Part shown: piece by piece, positions 50,795 to 59,105 of the stretch | How the letters are laid out: each line of letters opens with the position of its first letter | Position numbering within the stretch: the first letter of the stretch is position 1 | Assembly (NCBI GenBank): GCA_001939945.1 | Contig: MOEB01000010.1 | Coordinates: 1 to 64,000 of the forward strand | Reading direction: 5' to 3' | DNA: 64,000 nucleotides | DNA from: Aerophototrophica crusticola | Lineage (GTDB): Bacteria; Pseudomonadota; Alphaproteobacteria; Azospirillales; Azospirillaceae | Translations under genes and position numbers: made by a program | The notes under the pieces: generated by a model | Seen by the model: only the letters and a program-made list of their open reading frames with translations | What the model was told of the DNA's origin: nothing | Database searches by the model: none

Positions 50795-50855
50795 GATGAA
50801 ATCCCTGTCATCGGCGGGGGAATCGGCGGCAGGCGCGCATGACAGCGATTTCATC
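50795..50855. promoter_or_regulatory. 17-bp inverted repeat between degQ and the response regulator gene
   Basis: GATGAAATCCCTGTCAT (50795-50811) and ATGACAGCGATTTCATC (50839-50855) are inverse copies with one mismatch and a 27-bp spacer. They lie 90-150 bp before degQ. Plausible operator for the adjacent response regulator, or a structured leader. Confidence 0.6.
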
Positions 50856-51062
50856 TGGCCGCAAGGCGCGGGACAGGGGGGCGAACCTATGTTTCCCCCA
50901 AGCCCGCCGGTCACCCCCTTTCCCCCTCGTACCGGTCGGCGGGCCCAGGCAGGGGCCGGGACCCCCATTCACCGGCCCCTGCCGCCCTACCGCCGGGCGC
51001 CCTCCCCCATCGGGCACCCGGCGGGTGCGAACCAGTCTCTCTCATTCTCATGACCCTGCCCC

Positions 51063-51103
51063 CCGGCCGGGCGGTGCCCCAACCGCCCGGCCGGACCTTT
51101 TTT
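51063..51103 (+). terminator. Strong terminator just before the response regulator gene
   Basis: CCGGCCGGGCGGT (51063-51075) pairs perfectly with ACCGCCCGGCCGG (51082-51094), then ACCTTTTTT. It is 30 bp upstream of ATG 51133 with no upstream plus-strand gene for which it would be the terminator. It may end a small RNA, or attenuate the operon. Confidence 0.85.
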
Positions 51104-51132
51104 ATGGGCAGGCAAGGGGTTATGCTGGCGCC

Positions 51133-51813
51133 ATGAAGATCCTGGTCATCGAGGACGACCGCGGCACCGCGGATTACCTGGCCAAGGGCCTGCGTGAGGC
51201 GGGCCATGTGGTTGACCATGCCGACAACGGCCGCGACGGGCTGTTCATGGCGGCGTCGGAACCCTATGACGTGCTGGTGGTGGACCGGATGCTGCCGGGC
51301 CGCGACGGGCTGTCGGTGCTGGAGGTGCTGCGCGCCACCGGGAACGAGGTGCCCGCCCTGGTGCTGAGCGCGCTGGGCAGCGTGGACGACCGGGTGAAGG
51401 GCCTGCGCGCCGGGGCCGACGACTATCTGACCAAGCCCTTCGCCTTCGCCGAGCTGCTGGCCAGGCTGGAGGGGCTGCAACGCCGGGCCAAGGGGGCCGC
51501 CGGGCCGGTGACCCGGCTTTCCGTGGCGGACCTGGAAATGGACCTGCTGGCCCGCACCGTGAAGCGCGGCGGCAAGGCGGTGGAGCTGCTGCCGCGGGAG
51601 TTCCAGCTGCTGGAGTACCTGATGCGCAACGCCGGCAACGTGGTGACCCGCACCATGCTGCTGGAGAATGTGTGGGACTATCATTTCGACCCGCAGACCA
51701 ACGTCATCGACGTGCACATCGCCCGGCTGCGGCAGAAGATCGACAAGGACCAGCCCACGCCCCTGATCCACACGGTGCGCGGGGCGGGGTACGTGCTGCG
51801 TGCGCCGGATTAG
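51133..51813 (+). CDS. OmpR-family response regulator
   Basis: 226 aa. Receiver domain: ILVIEDDRGTADYLAKGL, phospho-Asp in VLVVDRMLPGRDG (Asp51), ALVLSALGSVDDRVKGL, ADDYLTKPFAFAELLARL. DNA-binding wHTH: LPREFQLLEYLMRNAGNVVTRTMLLENVWDYHFDPQTNVIDVHIARLRQKI and GAGYVLRAPD. It resembles the CusR/CopR/QseB group. It overlaps its kinase gene by 14 nt. The 30-bp distance to a strong terminator-like hairpin is odd. Confidence 0.93.
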   Translation: MKILVIEDDRGTADYLAKGLREAGHVVDHADNGRDGLFMAASEPYDVLVVDRMLPGRDGLSVLEVLRATGNEVPALVLSALGSVDDRVKGLRAGADDYLTKPFAFAELLARLEGLQRRAKGAAGPVTRLSVADLEMDLLARTVKRGGKAVELLPREFQLLEYLMRNAGNVVTRTMLLENVWDYHFDPQTNVIDVHIARLRQKIDKDQPTPLIHTVRGAGYVLRAPD

Positions 51814-53164
51814 CTTCCACCGCACCACCACCTTCCGGCTGGCGGCCTTCTACCTGGCCCTGTTCACCCTGTCGGTGACGGCGGTGCTGGGGGTGGTCTA
51901 TTGGTTCACCGCCGGCTTCATCACCCGCCAGACGGAGGAGACTGTCCTGCGCGAGGTGGCGGAACTGCGCGACGCCTGGGACGCGGGCGGGCGGATCGGG
52001 CTGCTGCGCGTGGTGTCGGACCGGGCGGGCGACCCGCGCACCGACATGATCTATGCCGTCGCCTCCCCCAACCTGGACATCCTTGCCGGCAACCTGTCCC
52101 GCTGGCCGGCGGACAAGGCCGTGGGCGGCTGGACCGCCTTCGAGATCCGGTCCTTGCGCGAACCCGGCCCCCGCCGCCCCGCCGTGGCCGTGGTGCTGGA
52201 GCTGGGAAAGACCGGCTGGCTGCTGGTGGGGCATGAGATGACGGAGCGGTACCTGCTGCGCAAGCAGGTGCTGTCCGGCCTGTTCTGGGCCGTGTCCCTG
52301 GCCCTGGTGGTGGGGCTGTCGGGGGCCGTGCTGATGGCCCGCCGGGTGGCCTTCCGGATCGAGGGCATCAACCAGGCCGTGGACCGCATCGCCGCGGGGG
52401 CTTTCACCGACCGCATGCCCGTCTCCGGCTCGGGCGACGAGATCGACCGGCTGGTGGCCAACATGAACCGCATGCTGGACGAGATCGCCCGGCTGATGCT
52501 GTCCATGCGCACGGTCACCGACAACGTGGCCCATGACCTGCGCACGCCCCTGTCGCGCCTGCGCGCCCGGCTGGAGCTGGCGCTGATCGAGCCGGACCTG
52601 GCCCCGTCCCAGCGCCAGACGCTGGAGGCGGCCCTGGCGGAGATCGACCGGCTGCTGGGGGTGTTCGGCGCCATCCTGACCATCGCCGCCGCCGAGTCCG
52701 GCCGCCAGCGCGCCGACTTCGAGCCGGTGGACCTGTCCGCCCTGGCGGCGGAGGTGGCGGAGCTGTACGAGCCGGTGGCGGAGGAACGCGACCTGCGCCT
52801 GACCGTCAGCGGCACGCCGGGCGCCATGGTGCGGGGCAGCCGGCAGTTGCTGGCCCAACTGCTGACCAACCTGGTGGAGAACGCGGTCAAGTACACCCCG
52901 GCCGGGGGCAGCGTGGTGGTCCGGGCGGAACGGTCCCCCGCCGGGGCGGTGCTGTCCGTGGCGGATACGGGGCCCGGCATCCCTGCCGACCAGCGCGACC
53001 GGGTGCTGGAACGCTTCGTCCGGCTTGAGGAACACCGCGGCACCCCGGGCCACGGCCTGGGCCTGAGCCTGGTCGCCGCCGTGGCCCGCCTGCATGGCGC
53101 CGAGCTGCGGCTGGACGACAACGCCCCGGGGCTGAAGGTCAGCCTGCTGTTCCCGGGGGGATGA
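51800..53164 (+). CDS. Sensor histidine kinase, partner of the 51133 regulator
   Basis: 454 aa from GTG 51800, 14 nt inside the regulator gene. TM1 about 14-36 (LAAFYLALFTLSVTAVLGVVYWF), a small periplasmic sensor (about 37-155), TM2 about 160-182 (LFWAVSLALVVGLSGAVLMA), HAMP, HisKA with the phospho-His in DNVAHDLRTPLSRLRARL (about 240), N-box LLTNLVENAVKYTPAGG, G1 VADTGPGIPADQRD and G2 GHGLGLSLVAAVARLHG. The HDLRTP variant is typical of the CusS/QseC-type subgroup. Signal unknown; the neighbouring degQ hints at envelope stress. Confidence 0.93.
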   Translation: MRRISFHRTTTFRLAAFYLALFTLSVTAVLGVVYWFTAGFITRQTEETVLREVAELRDAWDAGGRIGLLRVVSDRAGDPRTDMIYAVASPNLDILAGNLSRWPADKAVGGWTAFEIRSLREPGPRRPAVAVVLELGKTGWLLVGHEMTERYLLRKQVLSGLFWAVSLALVVGLSGAVLMARRVAFRIEGINQAVDRIAAGAFTDRMPVSGSGDEIDRLVANMNRMLDEIARLMLSMRTVTDNVAHDLRTPLSRLRARLELALIEPDLAPSQRQTLEAALAEIDRLLGVFGAILTIAAAESGRQRADFEPVDLSALAAEVAELYEPVAEERDLRLTVSGTPGAMVRGSRQLLAQLLTNLVENAVKYTPAGGSVVVRAERSPAGAVLSVADTGPGIPADQRDRVLERFVRLEEHRGTPGHGLGLSLVAAVARLHGAELRLDDNAPGLKVSLLFPGG

Positions 53165-53201
53165 GGGGGGCCATGCGGCTGGCGTCGGTTAAGCGGGGGC
53201 C

Positions 53202-53414
53202 TGTTTGGGGAAAACGGAATTGAACGGATCAGAACGGATTTGAACGGTAGGGCGGGGGAGCGTCGATTGGGGCTCGGCTAAGCCTGTGGCCAGTTTTTTC
53301 CTGCGCCTTCGGCGCATTCGAAATTCGGGTGTCCGAAGCAGGAATCGGCCATCGCCCCGCCACGGCCATCCGTTTCAATCCGTTGTGATCCGTTCCAATC
53401 CGTTTTCCCAACAC
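53202..53414. repeat. Helically phased AACGGAT array in long inverted arms, copy 2
   Basis: The left arm (53202-53247) is TGTTTGGGGAA then AACGGAA-TTG, AACGGAT-CAG, AACGGAT-TTG, AACGG. The right arm (53368-53414) is ATCCGTTTCA, ATCCGTTGTG, ATCCGTTCCA, ATCCGTTTTC then CCAACACA. The core of 120 bp contains a small GCGCC-TTC-GGCGC hairpin and TTCCTGC...GCAGGAA. Same arm edges (TGTTTGGGGAAAACGG) as copy 1 at 29643. It separates the kinase gene from the ABC transporter. Confidence 0.85.
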
Positions 53415-53534
53415 ACGTGCCAGCCAGGCAACCAAGCCCCATAGCAGGCCACCGCCCCCGAACGGCTTGACGCCGCCCGCCCTGCCCGCCGACACTGCGC
53501 CGCCCACAGGAAGAAGGGGCGGGAGGTTCTACGG

Positions 53535-54425
53535 ATGAAGACGGTTTTCGCCGCGGCGCTGGCCCTGGCCGCGACCCTGGCCCTTTCGGCCTGCGGCAAG
53601 GATGAGGGCAAGCAGGCCAACCAGCCGACGGCCCCCGCGGCCGACAATGGCGTGCCCAACCCGCTGCGCGTGGCGACGGAGGGGGCCTATCCCCCGTACA
53701 ACATGCTGGACAGCGGCGGGAACCTGGTCGGCTTCGAGGTCGACATGATGAAGGAGGTCTGCCGCCGCATCCAGGTGGAGTGCCGGATCACCGCCCAGGC
53801 CTGGGACGGCATGATCCCGGCGCTGCAGGCCGGCCGGTTCGACGCCATCGTCGCCGGCATGTCCATCACGGAGGAGCGCAAACAGGCCGTCTCCTTCACC
53901 CAAGGCTACGCCTCCACCCCCGCCTACCTGGTCTCCGCCAAGTCCAACCCGTTGCAGGCGGAGCAGTACGGGCTGGAGAAGGTGAATTTGGACGAGGTGG
54001 ACGCGACCGAGCAGGCGGCCATCGACAAGGTCCGCGCCCAGTTGAAGGGCAAGACGGTGGGCGTGCAGACCGCCACCATCCACGCCAACTTCGCCGACAA
54101 GTACCTGGCCGACGTGGTCGACCTGCGCCGCTACGACACGCAGGAGAACCTGGTCCTCGACCTCCAGACCGGGCGCGTGGAGGTGGGCCTTGCCGACGCC
54201 GTGGCGTGGGAGCCGTTCCTGGACCGGCCGGAGGGGCAGCAATATGGCTTCTTCGGCCCCGGCTTCGACGGCGGGCTGTTCGGGGCCGGCATGGGCGTCG
54301 CCATCGCCAAGGGCCAGGACAAGCTGCTGGACGCGCTGAACGGCGCCATCGCCAGCATGAAGCAGGACGGCACGCTGAAGACCATGGCGGAGCAGTGGTT
54401 CGGCTTCGACACCTCGCTCAAGTGA
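53535..54425 (+). CDS. Amino-acid ABC transporter substrate-binding lipoprotein
   Basis: 296 aa. Lipoprotein signal peptide with lipobox LSAC (Cys20). Type 3 solute-binding protein: LRVATEGAYPPYNMLDSGGNLVGFEVDMMKEVC, CRITAQAWDGMIPALQAGRFDAIVAGMSITEERKQAVSFT, a GKTVGVQTATIHANFADKYL hinge and GAGMGVAIAKGQDKLLDALN. This group binds basic or polar amino acids (ArgT/HisJ-like; the GMSITEERKQAVSFT pattern). The precise ligand is not clear. It is followed by two permease genes on the same strand. Confidence 0.93.
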   Translation: MKTVFAAALALAATLALSACGKDEGKQANQPTAPAADNGVPNPLRVATEGAYPPYNMLDSGGNLVGFEVDMMKEVCRRIQVECRITAQAWDGMIPALQAGRFDAIVAGMSITEERKQAVSFTQGYASTPAYLVSAKSNPLQAEQYGLEKVNLDEVDATEQAAIDKVRAQLKGKTVGVQTATIHANFADKYLADVVDLRRYDTQENLVLDLQTGRVEVGLADAVAWEPFLDRPEGQQYGFFGPGFDGGLFGAGMGVAIAKGQDKLLDALNGAIASMKQDGTLKTMAEQWFGFDTSLK

Positions 54426-54459
54426 CCGTGCCCGTGACCCGCCGGGGGCTGACCCGCTG

Positions 54460-55170
54460 ATGCTGGACCTGTTGCGCTTCGGCTCCCAGGGCTGGGGGGA
54501 CGAGATGGCCTGGGGCGCCGCCATGACCGTGGCGGTGGCCGTGCTGGCCTATGCCATCGGCCTGGTGCTGGGCTCCCTGACGGCGGCGGCGAAGCTGGCG
54601 GGCAACGCGCCCGTACGCGCCCTGGCCGGCACCTACACCACCGTGGTGCGCGGGGTGCCGGCCCTGCTGGTGATCTGGCTGCTGTTCTTCGGTGGCAGCG
54701 GGCTGGTCACCTGGGTGGCGGCCGCCTTCGGGTATGGCGGGCGGGTGGAGCTGTCGGCCTTCGCCGTGGGGGTGGTGGCCGTCGGCATCGTCTCCGGCGC
54801 CTATGCCGCGGAGGTGATCCGCGGCGCCGTCCAGGCCGTGCCCCGGGGCCAAGTGGAGGCGGCCAAGGCCCTGGGCATGCATACGGGCCTGCGCCTGCGC
54901 CGGGTCATCGTGCCCCAGGCCCTGCGCTACGCCCTGCCGGGCCTGGGCAATGTCTGGCAGATGACGCTGAAGGACACTTCCCTCGTCTCCGTCGTCACCT
55001 TGGCCGAATTGATGCGCCAGGCCTTCATCGCCAGCGGCAGCACGCGGCAGCCCTTCGTCTTCTATTTGACGGCGGCGCTGGTCTACATGGCCCTGACCAC
55101 GGCGTCGGAAGCCGGGTTCCGCCTGCTGGAACGGCGGGCCGAGCGCGGCGTGCGCCGGGCCGTGGGCTGA
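54460..55170 (+). CDS. Amino-acid ABC transporter permease (HisQ-like)
   Basis: 236 aa with about 5 membrane helices. The family EAA-type loop is QVEAAKALGMHTGLRLRRVIVPQALRYALPGLGN. It also has GSLTAAAKLAGNAPVRALAGTYTTVVRGVPALLVIWLLFF and VWQMTLKDTSLVSVVTLAELMRQA, typical of HisQ/ArtQ. Encoded 34 bp after the binding protein and 12 bp before the second permease. Confidence 0.93.
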   Translation: MLDLLRFGSQGWGDEMAWGAAMTVAVAVLAYAIGLVLGSLTAAAKLAGNAPVRALAGTYTTVVRGVPALLVIWLLFFGGSGLVTWVAAAFGYGGRVELSAFAVGVVAVGIVSGAYAAEVIRGAVQAVPRGQVEAAKALGMHTGLRLRRVIVPQALRYALPGLGNVWQMTLKDTSLVSVVTLAELMRQAFIASGSTRQPFVFYLTAALVYMALTTASEAGFRLLERRAERGVRRAVG

Positions 55171-55182
55171 GGGGGGGCGGGG

Positions 55183-55866
55183 ATGGACTTTGACCTCATC
55201 GCCCGGTCCCTGCCGCAGCTCTTGTCCGGGGCGGGGCTGACCCTGCAACTGGTGGGCTTGTCGCTGGTGATCGGCCTGGCGCTCGCCCTGCTGGTGGCGC
55301 TGGGGCGGCTGTCCACGCTCAAGCCGGTGGCGGCCCTGACGGGGGCCTATGTCTTCCTGTTCCGCTCCACCCCGCTGCTGGTGCAAATCTTCCTGATCTA
55401 TTACGGGCTGGGCCAGTTCGCGGCGGTGCGGGAAAGCTTCCTGTGGCCGCTGCTGCGGGAACCCTACTGGTGCGCGGTCATCGCGCTGGCCCTGAACACC
55501 GCTGCCTACACAGGCGAGATCATCCGCGGCGGCATCCGCTCCGTCCCCTTCGGCCAGGTGGAGGCGGCCCGCGCTCTGGGCATGGGCGGCGCCCTGCTGT
55601 ACCGCCGCATCATCCTGCCCCAGGCCTTCCGCCAGGCCCTGCCGGCCTATGGCAACGAGGTGATCCAGATGGTGCAGGCCACATCGCTCGCCAGCACCAT
55701 CACCCTGATGGAACTGACCGGCGTCGCCCGCGCCATCGCGTCGCGCACCTTCCAGCCGGTGGAGGTCTTCGTCATCGCCGGCGCCATCTACCTGGCCCTG
55801 AACTTCGTGGTCACCCAGGCCGTGCGGCTGGGCGAGCGGCGGTTGGGGCGGGAGGCGGCGCGGTAG
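55183..55866 (+). CDS. Amino-acid ABC transporter permease (HisM-like)
   Basis: 227 aa. HisM-like: RSLPQLLSGAGLTLQLVGLSLVIGLALALLVALGRL, VFLFRSTPLLVQIFLIYYGLGQF, and the cytoplasmic loop QVEAARALGMGGALLYRRIILPQAFRQALPAYGNEVIQMVQATSLASTITLMELTGVAR. It completes a binding-protein plus two-permease importer, but the ATPase gene is not adjacent: the next genes are on the other strand and unrelated. Confidence 0.93.
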   Translation: MDFDLIARSLPQLLSGAGLTLQLVGLSLVIGLALALLVALGRLSTLKPVAALTGAYVFLFRSTPLLVQIFLIYYGLGQFAAVRESFLWPLLREPYWCAVIALALNTAAYTGEIIRGGIRSVPFGQVEAARALGMGGALLYRRIILPQAFRQALPAYGNEVIQMVQATSLASTITLMELTGVARAIASRTFQPVEVFVIAGAIYLALNFVVTQAVRLGERRLGREAAR

Positions 55867-55890
55867 GTGGGGGCGTCGCGCCCGCCGGTG

Positions 55891-56382
55891 TCAGGCGCCC
55901 GTGGGTCTGCTCGCCAGCTTGAACGCGTCGAAGCAGAGCGCCAGCGTCTCCTGGTTGGCGTGCCGGCGGGCCAGTTGGTAGGCGAGTTCCAGCACCTGCT
56001 TCACAGGTGCGTTCATCTTCAATGCCATGTTGAAGACCAGAACCAAGGCAATCGCCTCCTGCAACAGGAAGCAATGCTTGGTCTCCGCGTGGTCGGACAC
56101 GATGTGGACGATTTTGAACCGGGCGAGACGGAACGCCAGCATCCCGGCGAACTTGCTTGCAGACAGACCGGTTGCCTCGCTCTGTCGGCGACGCATCATG
56201 GCCTTGTAGTCGAACTCGGCCTCGGCGAGGGCGCGAGCCAGCTCGCTGCCGCTTATGCGGATGGCACGCAGATCAACGCCGAATGTCTCGGCGACCTTTC
56301 CGGCCGTCAGGTAGTATTTCCGCGTGATCGCTTCCTTGGCCCGGTCGGAAAGCGCGAAACTCACGTCACCTTGGTCGTTCAT
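55891..56382 (-). CDS. Unrecognised protein, 163 aa, second gene of a two-gene unit
   Basis: A soluble, mostly helical protein: DRAKEAITRKYYLTAGKVAETFGVDLRAIRISGSELARALAEAEFDYKAMMRRRQSEATGL has a possible HTH-like segment (TAGKVAETFGVDLRAI), followed by RFKIVHIVSDHAETKHCFLLQEAIALVLVF and an Ala/Leu/Arg-rich helical C-terminus with QLARRHANQETLALCFDAF. Start ATG 56382 overlaps the stop of the preceding small gene by 4 nt (ATGA). Third-codon composition is less GC-biased than in neighbours. No known toxin or regulator family fits, but the size, coupling and upstream dyads resemble a toxin-antitoxin or regulator-effector pair. Confidence 0.62.
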   Translation of the reverse strand: MNDQGDVSFALSDRAKEAITRKYYLTAGKVAETFGVDLRAIRISGSELARALAEAEFDYKAMMRRRQSEATGLSASKFAGMLAFRLARFKIVHIVSDHAETKHCFLLQEAIALVLVFNMALKMNAPVKQVLELAYQLARRHANQETLALCFDAFKLASRPTGA

Positions 56383-56588
56383 TCGCCGAAGGCTTCCCTG
56401 GCGGCCTTGCCCAAGGCGTCCACGTCGATAAACTCCCCGCCATCCTGCAACAGATAGTCGCTCAGCTCGGCACCAGACTTGAACCCGTCATTGGCCTGGA
56501 CGGGAGCTGGAGCCTTCGTCATCGCCACCACTTCGCGCACTGTGCGGTCCAGCAGACCCTGCTCGGTCAGGATTTGGTCGAGGGTCAT
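56379..56588 (-). CDS. Unrecognised small acidic protein, 69 aa, first gene of the unit
   Basis: MTLDQILTEQGLLDRTVREVV begins with a helix, then KAPAPVQANDGFKSGAELSDYL and an acidic end GGEFIDVDALGKAAREAFGE. The start is uncertain: ATG 56588 is preferred, but in-frame ATG 56630 and GTG 56648 lie upstream, within the dyads. Antitoxin-like size and acidity; no family recognised. Coupled to the 163-aa gene by 4-nt overlap. Confidence 0.55.
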   Translation of the reverse strand: MTLDQILTEQGLLDRTVREVVAMTKAPAPVQANDGFKSGAELSDYLLQDGGEFIDVDALGKAAREAFGE

Positions 56589-56636
56589 GAGGCGTTTCGT
56601 CGTGGGGTTCAGGAGTGGTGAGCCGCACATGCGAGT

Positions 56637-56690
56637 CCAGGTTGGCACCTGGTGAATGTCTCACCATGCCTTTCACTATCTAAAGCGGTA
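56637..56690. promoter_or_regulatory. Cluster of dyads before the two-gene unit
   Basis: CCAGGT-TGGC-ACCTGG (56637-56652), GGTGA-ATGTC-TCACC (56651-56665) and CACTA-N10-TAGTG (about 56672-56692) lie next to one another in AT-rich DNA. They suggest repressor binding over the promoter of the minus-strand unit, as in autoregulated toxin-antitoxin operons. Confidence 0.55.
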
Positions 56691-56738
56691 GTGTTGGCAA
56701 GTCAACCTTGATCGTCCACGCCTCGCCGGGATGCGACA

Positions 56739-57095
56739 TCACCCACCCACCCAGTGCCCCTTGTCGCTGCCGGGCTGCTTGGTCACCACCAGGGCCACCT
56801 TGTCGTTCAGCATCTGCAACTGCTTGGCCGCGCGGGTGGGCAGGGGGATGCGGTTGTTGATGCAGAAGAAGATCAGCGCCGCGGCCAGCAGGGCGTTCTC
56901 GATCCAGAAAATCTGCCTGGCATGGCCGGCGTCCAGGTCCAGGTGCAGGGCGCAGCGCACCTCCGGCTCCCGCTCGAACTCCAGCCTGACGATGGCGCCG
57001 GACGGCAAGGGGTTGGCGGTGCGCTTGTGGTACTCGACCACGGCGCGCACGACCTCGTCATTGCTGAAGATGATGTGGCGGATCTCGGTCGGCAT
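56739..57095 (-). CDS. Hypothetical protein, 118 aa
   Basis: Start ATG 57095 (MPTEIRHIIFSNDEVVRAVVEYHKRTANPLPSG). It has a small beta-rich first half (GAIVRLEFEREPEVRCALHLDLD) and one possible amphipathic or membrane helix (FWIENALLAAALIFFCINNRI). Short conserved-looking segments such as DEVVRAVVEYHKRTANPLPSG suggest a real protein seen in related bacteria, but no family is named. It lies between the two-gene unit and tRNA-Ala on the same strand. Confidence 0.65.
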   Translation of the reverse strand: MPTEIRHIIFSNDEVVRAVVEYHKRTANPLPSGAIVRLEFEREPEVRCALHLDLDAGHARQIFWIENALLAAALIFFCINNRIPLPTRAAKQLQMLNDKVALVVTKQPGSDKGHWVGG

Positions 57096-57184
57096 GCGCT
57101 CCCCCTCGCACAGGGGTTATAGGCGCAACGCCACCGTCGCGGCAAAGCCGTTCGGATAGGCCAGACAAAAGTCGGGAGGGAAAG

Positions 57185-57260
<76 letters not shown>

Positions 57261-57502
57261 ACACGCTACCGGGGCCCCTGGGGATGTCGGGCGACCGGAG
57301 TGGCGCGGAAAATAGACACGCCGCGCCCCCCTGTCAAGGCGGAGATTCTTTGCCCGTCGCCTTTCCCGGCGGGCCGCCTTCCCCCCTTCCGGTGGGGGCA
57401 AGGGGGAAGGTGGGGCAGCGTCCCTGGACAGCGGGGGACGGTGACATTACGTTCCTGTCCGCGGGCCACCGCCAAATGCCAGAAACACCCCCGGGAGAGC
57501 CC

Positions 57503-57805
57503 ATGGGACCCCTGCTCACCAGCATCTTCCAGATCCTCTACACGGTGCTGAACCTGTATGTCTGGGTGCTGATCATCTCCGCGGTGTTGAGCTGGCTGAT
57601 CGCCTTCAACGTCATCAACACCCACAACCGCTTCGTCTATACCGTGTCGGACATCCTGTACCGGTTGACCGAGCCGGTGCTGCGGCCCATCCGGAACGTG
57701 CTGCCCAACCTGGGCGGGATCGACGTGTCGCCCATCGTGGTGATCCTGATCATCATGTTCCTGCAAAGCCTGATCGTGAACTACGGCCTGCTCAGCCCCT
57801 ATTGA
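57503..57805 (+). CDS. YggT family membrane protein
   Basis: 100 aa from ATG 57503. YggT has two hydrophobic segments: IFQILYTVLNLYVWVLIISAVLSWL (1) and VSPIVVILIIMFLQSLIVNYGLL (2), with the family motif FVYTVSDILYRLTEPVLRPIRNVLPNLGGIDVSP between. It may help osmotic-shock tolerance or cell division site placement (related to plant CCB/YlmG); function is not firm. Stop overlaps the next gene start by 1 nt. Confidence 0.93.
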   Translation: MGPLLTSIFQILYTVLNLYVWVLIISAVLSWLIAFNVINTHNRFVYTVSDILYRLTEPVLRPIRNVLPNLGGIDVSPIVVILIIMFLQSLIVNYGLLSPY

Positions 57806-58131
57806 TGGCGAAGCCGCCGCTGGAGCCCGCCGCCGACGGCGTGCGCCTTTTCCTGAAGGTCACGCCCAAGGCATCCCGTGACCGGGTGCAGGGCGTGGCG
57901 GAGGGGGCGGACGGGCGGCAGGTGGTCAAGGTCACGGTCACCGCGGTGCCGGAGGCGGGCAAGGCCAACGCCGCCGTCATCGCCCTGCTGGCCAAGGCCT
58001 GGGGTGTGCCGAAAAGCAGCATTGCCGTCGTCGCCGGTGGCACGGACCGGTCAAAGGTATTATTCGTGGACGGGGACCCGCGGGACCTTTCCGCCCGCCT
58101 TTCCGCCTGGCTGGCGGGGCTGGGGGACTAG
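57805..58131 (+). CDS. DUF167 family protein (YggU-like)
   Basis: 108 aa from ATG 57805. The single DUF167 domain is intact: [76 protein letters not shown]. The family is encoded next to yggT in most proteobacteria, as here. The fold is a small alpha/beta protein of unknown role. Confidence 0.93.
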   Translation: MAKPPLEPAADGVRLFLKVTPKASRDRVQGVAEGADGRQVVKVTVTAVPEAGKANAAVIALLAKAWGVPKSSIAVVAGGTDRSKVLFVDGDPRDLSARLSAWLAGLGD

Positions 58132-58172
58132 GGGCGCGGGCCGTTCGCAACGGGGCTTGGGGACCGGGTTTC

Positions 58173-59105
58173 ATGTCTGAGGCGCGCATCATCGACGGCA
58201 AGGCCTTCGCGGCCGACCTTCGAGGCAAGATTGCGGAGGGGGTGGCGGATGTCCGCGCCCGCCACGCGCTGGTTCCCGGGCTGGCCGTGGTGCTGGTAGG
58301 GGAGGACCCGGCCAGCCAGGTCTACGTCCGCAACAAGGGGGAGCAGACCCGGGAAGCCGGCATGCACTCCGTCACCCACCGGCTGCCGGCGGACACCACG
58401 CAGGATGCGCTGCTGCGGCTGGTGGACCAGCTGAACCATGACCCCAGCATCCACGGCATCCTGGTGCAGCTGCCCCTGCCTGCGCACATCGACAGCGCCG
58501 CCGTGCTGGCCGCCATCGACCCGGCGAAGGACGTGGACGGGTTCCACGTGGTGAACGCGGGCCGCCTGGCCGTGGGCCTGCCCGCCCTGGTGCCCTGCAC
58601 GCCGCTGGGCTGCCTGATGCTGCTGAAGGACACGGTGGGCAGTCTGCGCGGCCTGCATGCCGTGGTGGTCGGCCGGTCCAACATCGTCGGCAAGCCCATG
58701 GCGCAGTTGCTGCTCCAGGCCGATTGCACCGTGACCGTGGCCCACAGCCGCACGGTCGACCTGGCGGAGACCTGCCGCCGCGCGGACATCCTGGTGGCCG
58801 CCGTGGGCCGGCCGGAGATGGTGCGCGGCGACTGGATTAAGGAAGGGGCCGTGGTCATCGACGTGGGCATCAACCGCGTGCCCGCCCGCGACCCCGCGGC
58901 GGCTGCCGCGGGCAAGACCCGGCTGGTGGGCGACGTGGCCTTCGAGGAGGCCAAGGCATTCGCCGGGGCCATCACCCCGGTGCCGGGCGGGGTGGGCCCC
59001 ATGACCATCGCCTGCCTGCTGCTGAATACCCTGACGGCGGCCTGCCGCAGCCGCGGGCTGGAACTGCCGCCCATGGTCACCACGGCCCGCGGGACGCCCG
59101 TTTGA
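58173..59105 (+). CDS. folD: Methylenetetrahydrofolate dehydrogenase / cyclohydrolase FolD
   Basis: 310 aa. Catalytic features: [15 protein letters not shown] with the active-site Lys (about residue 54), [38 protein letters not shown], the NADP loop [18 protein letters not shown], and [15 protein letters not shown]. It interconverts methylene-, methenyl- and 10-formyl-THF. Its stop overlaps the corA start (TTGA, 4 nt). Together with yggT and DUF167 it forms a four-gene run. Confidence 0.97.
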   Translation: MSEARIIDGKAFAADLRGKIAEGVADVRARHALVPGLAVVLVGEDPASQVYVRNKGEQTREAGMHSVTHRLPADTTQDALLRLVDQLNHDPSIHGILVQLPLPAHIDSAAVLAAIDPAKDVDGFHVVNAGRLAVGLPALVPCTPLGCLMLLKDTVGSLRGLHAVVVGRSNIVGKPMAQLLLQADCTVTVAHSRTVDLAETCRRADILVAAVGRPEMVRGDWIKEGAVVIDVGINRVPARDPAAAAAGKTRLVGDVAFEEAKAFAGAITPVPGGVGPMTIACLLLNTLTAACRSRGLELPPMVTTARGTPV

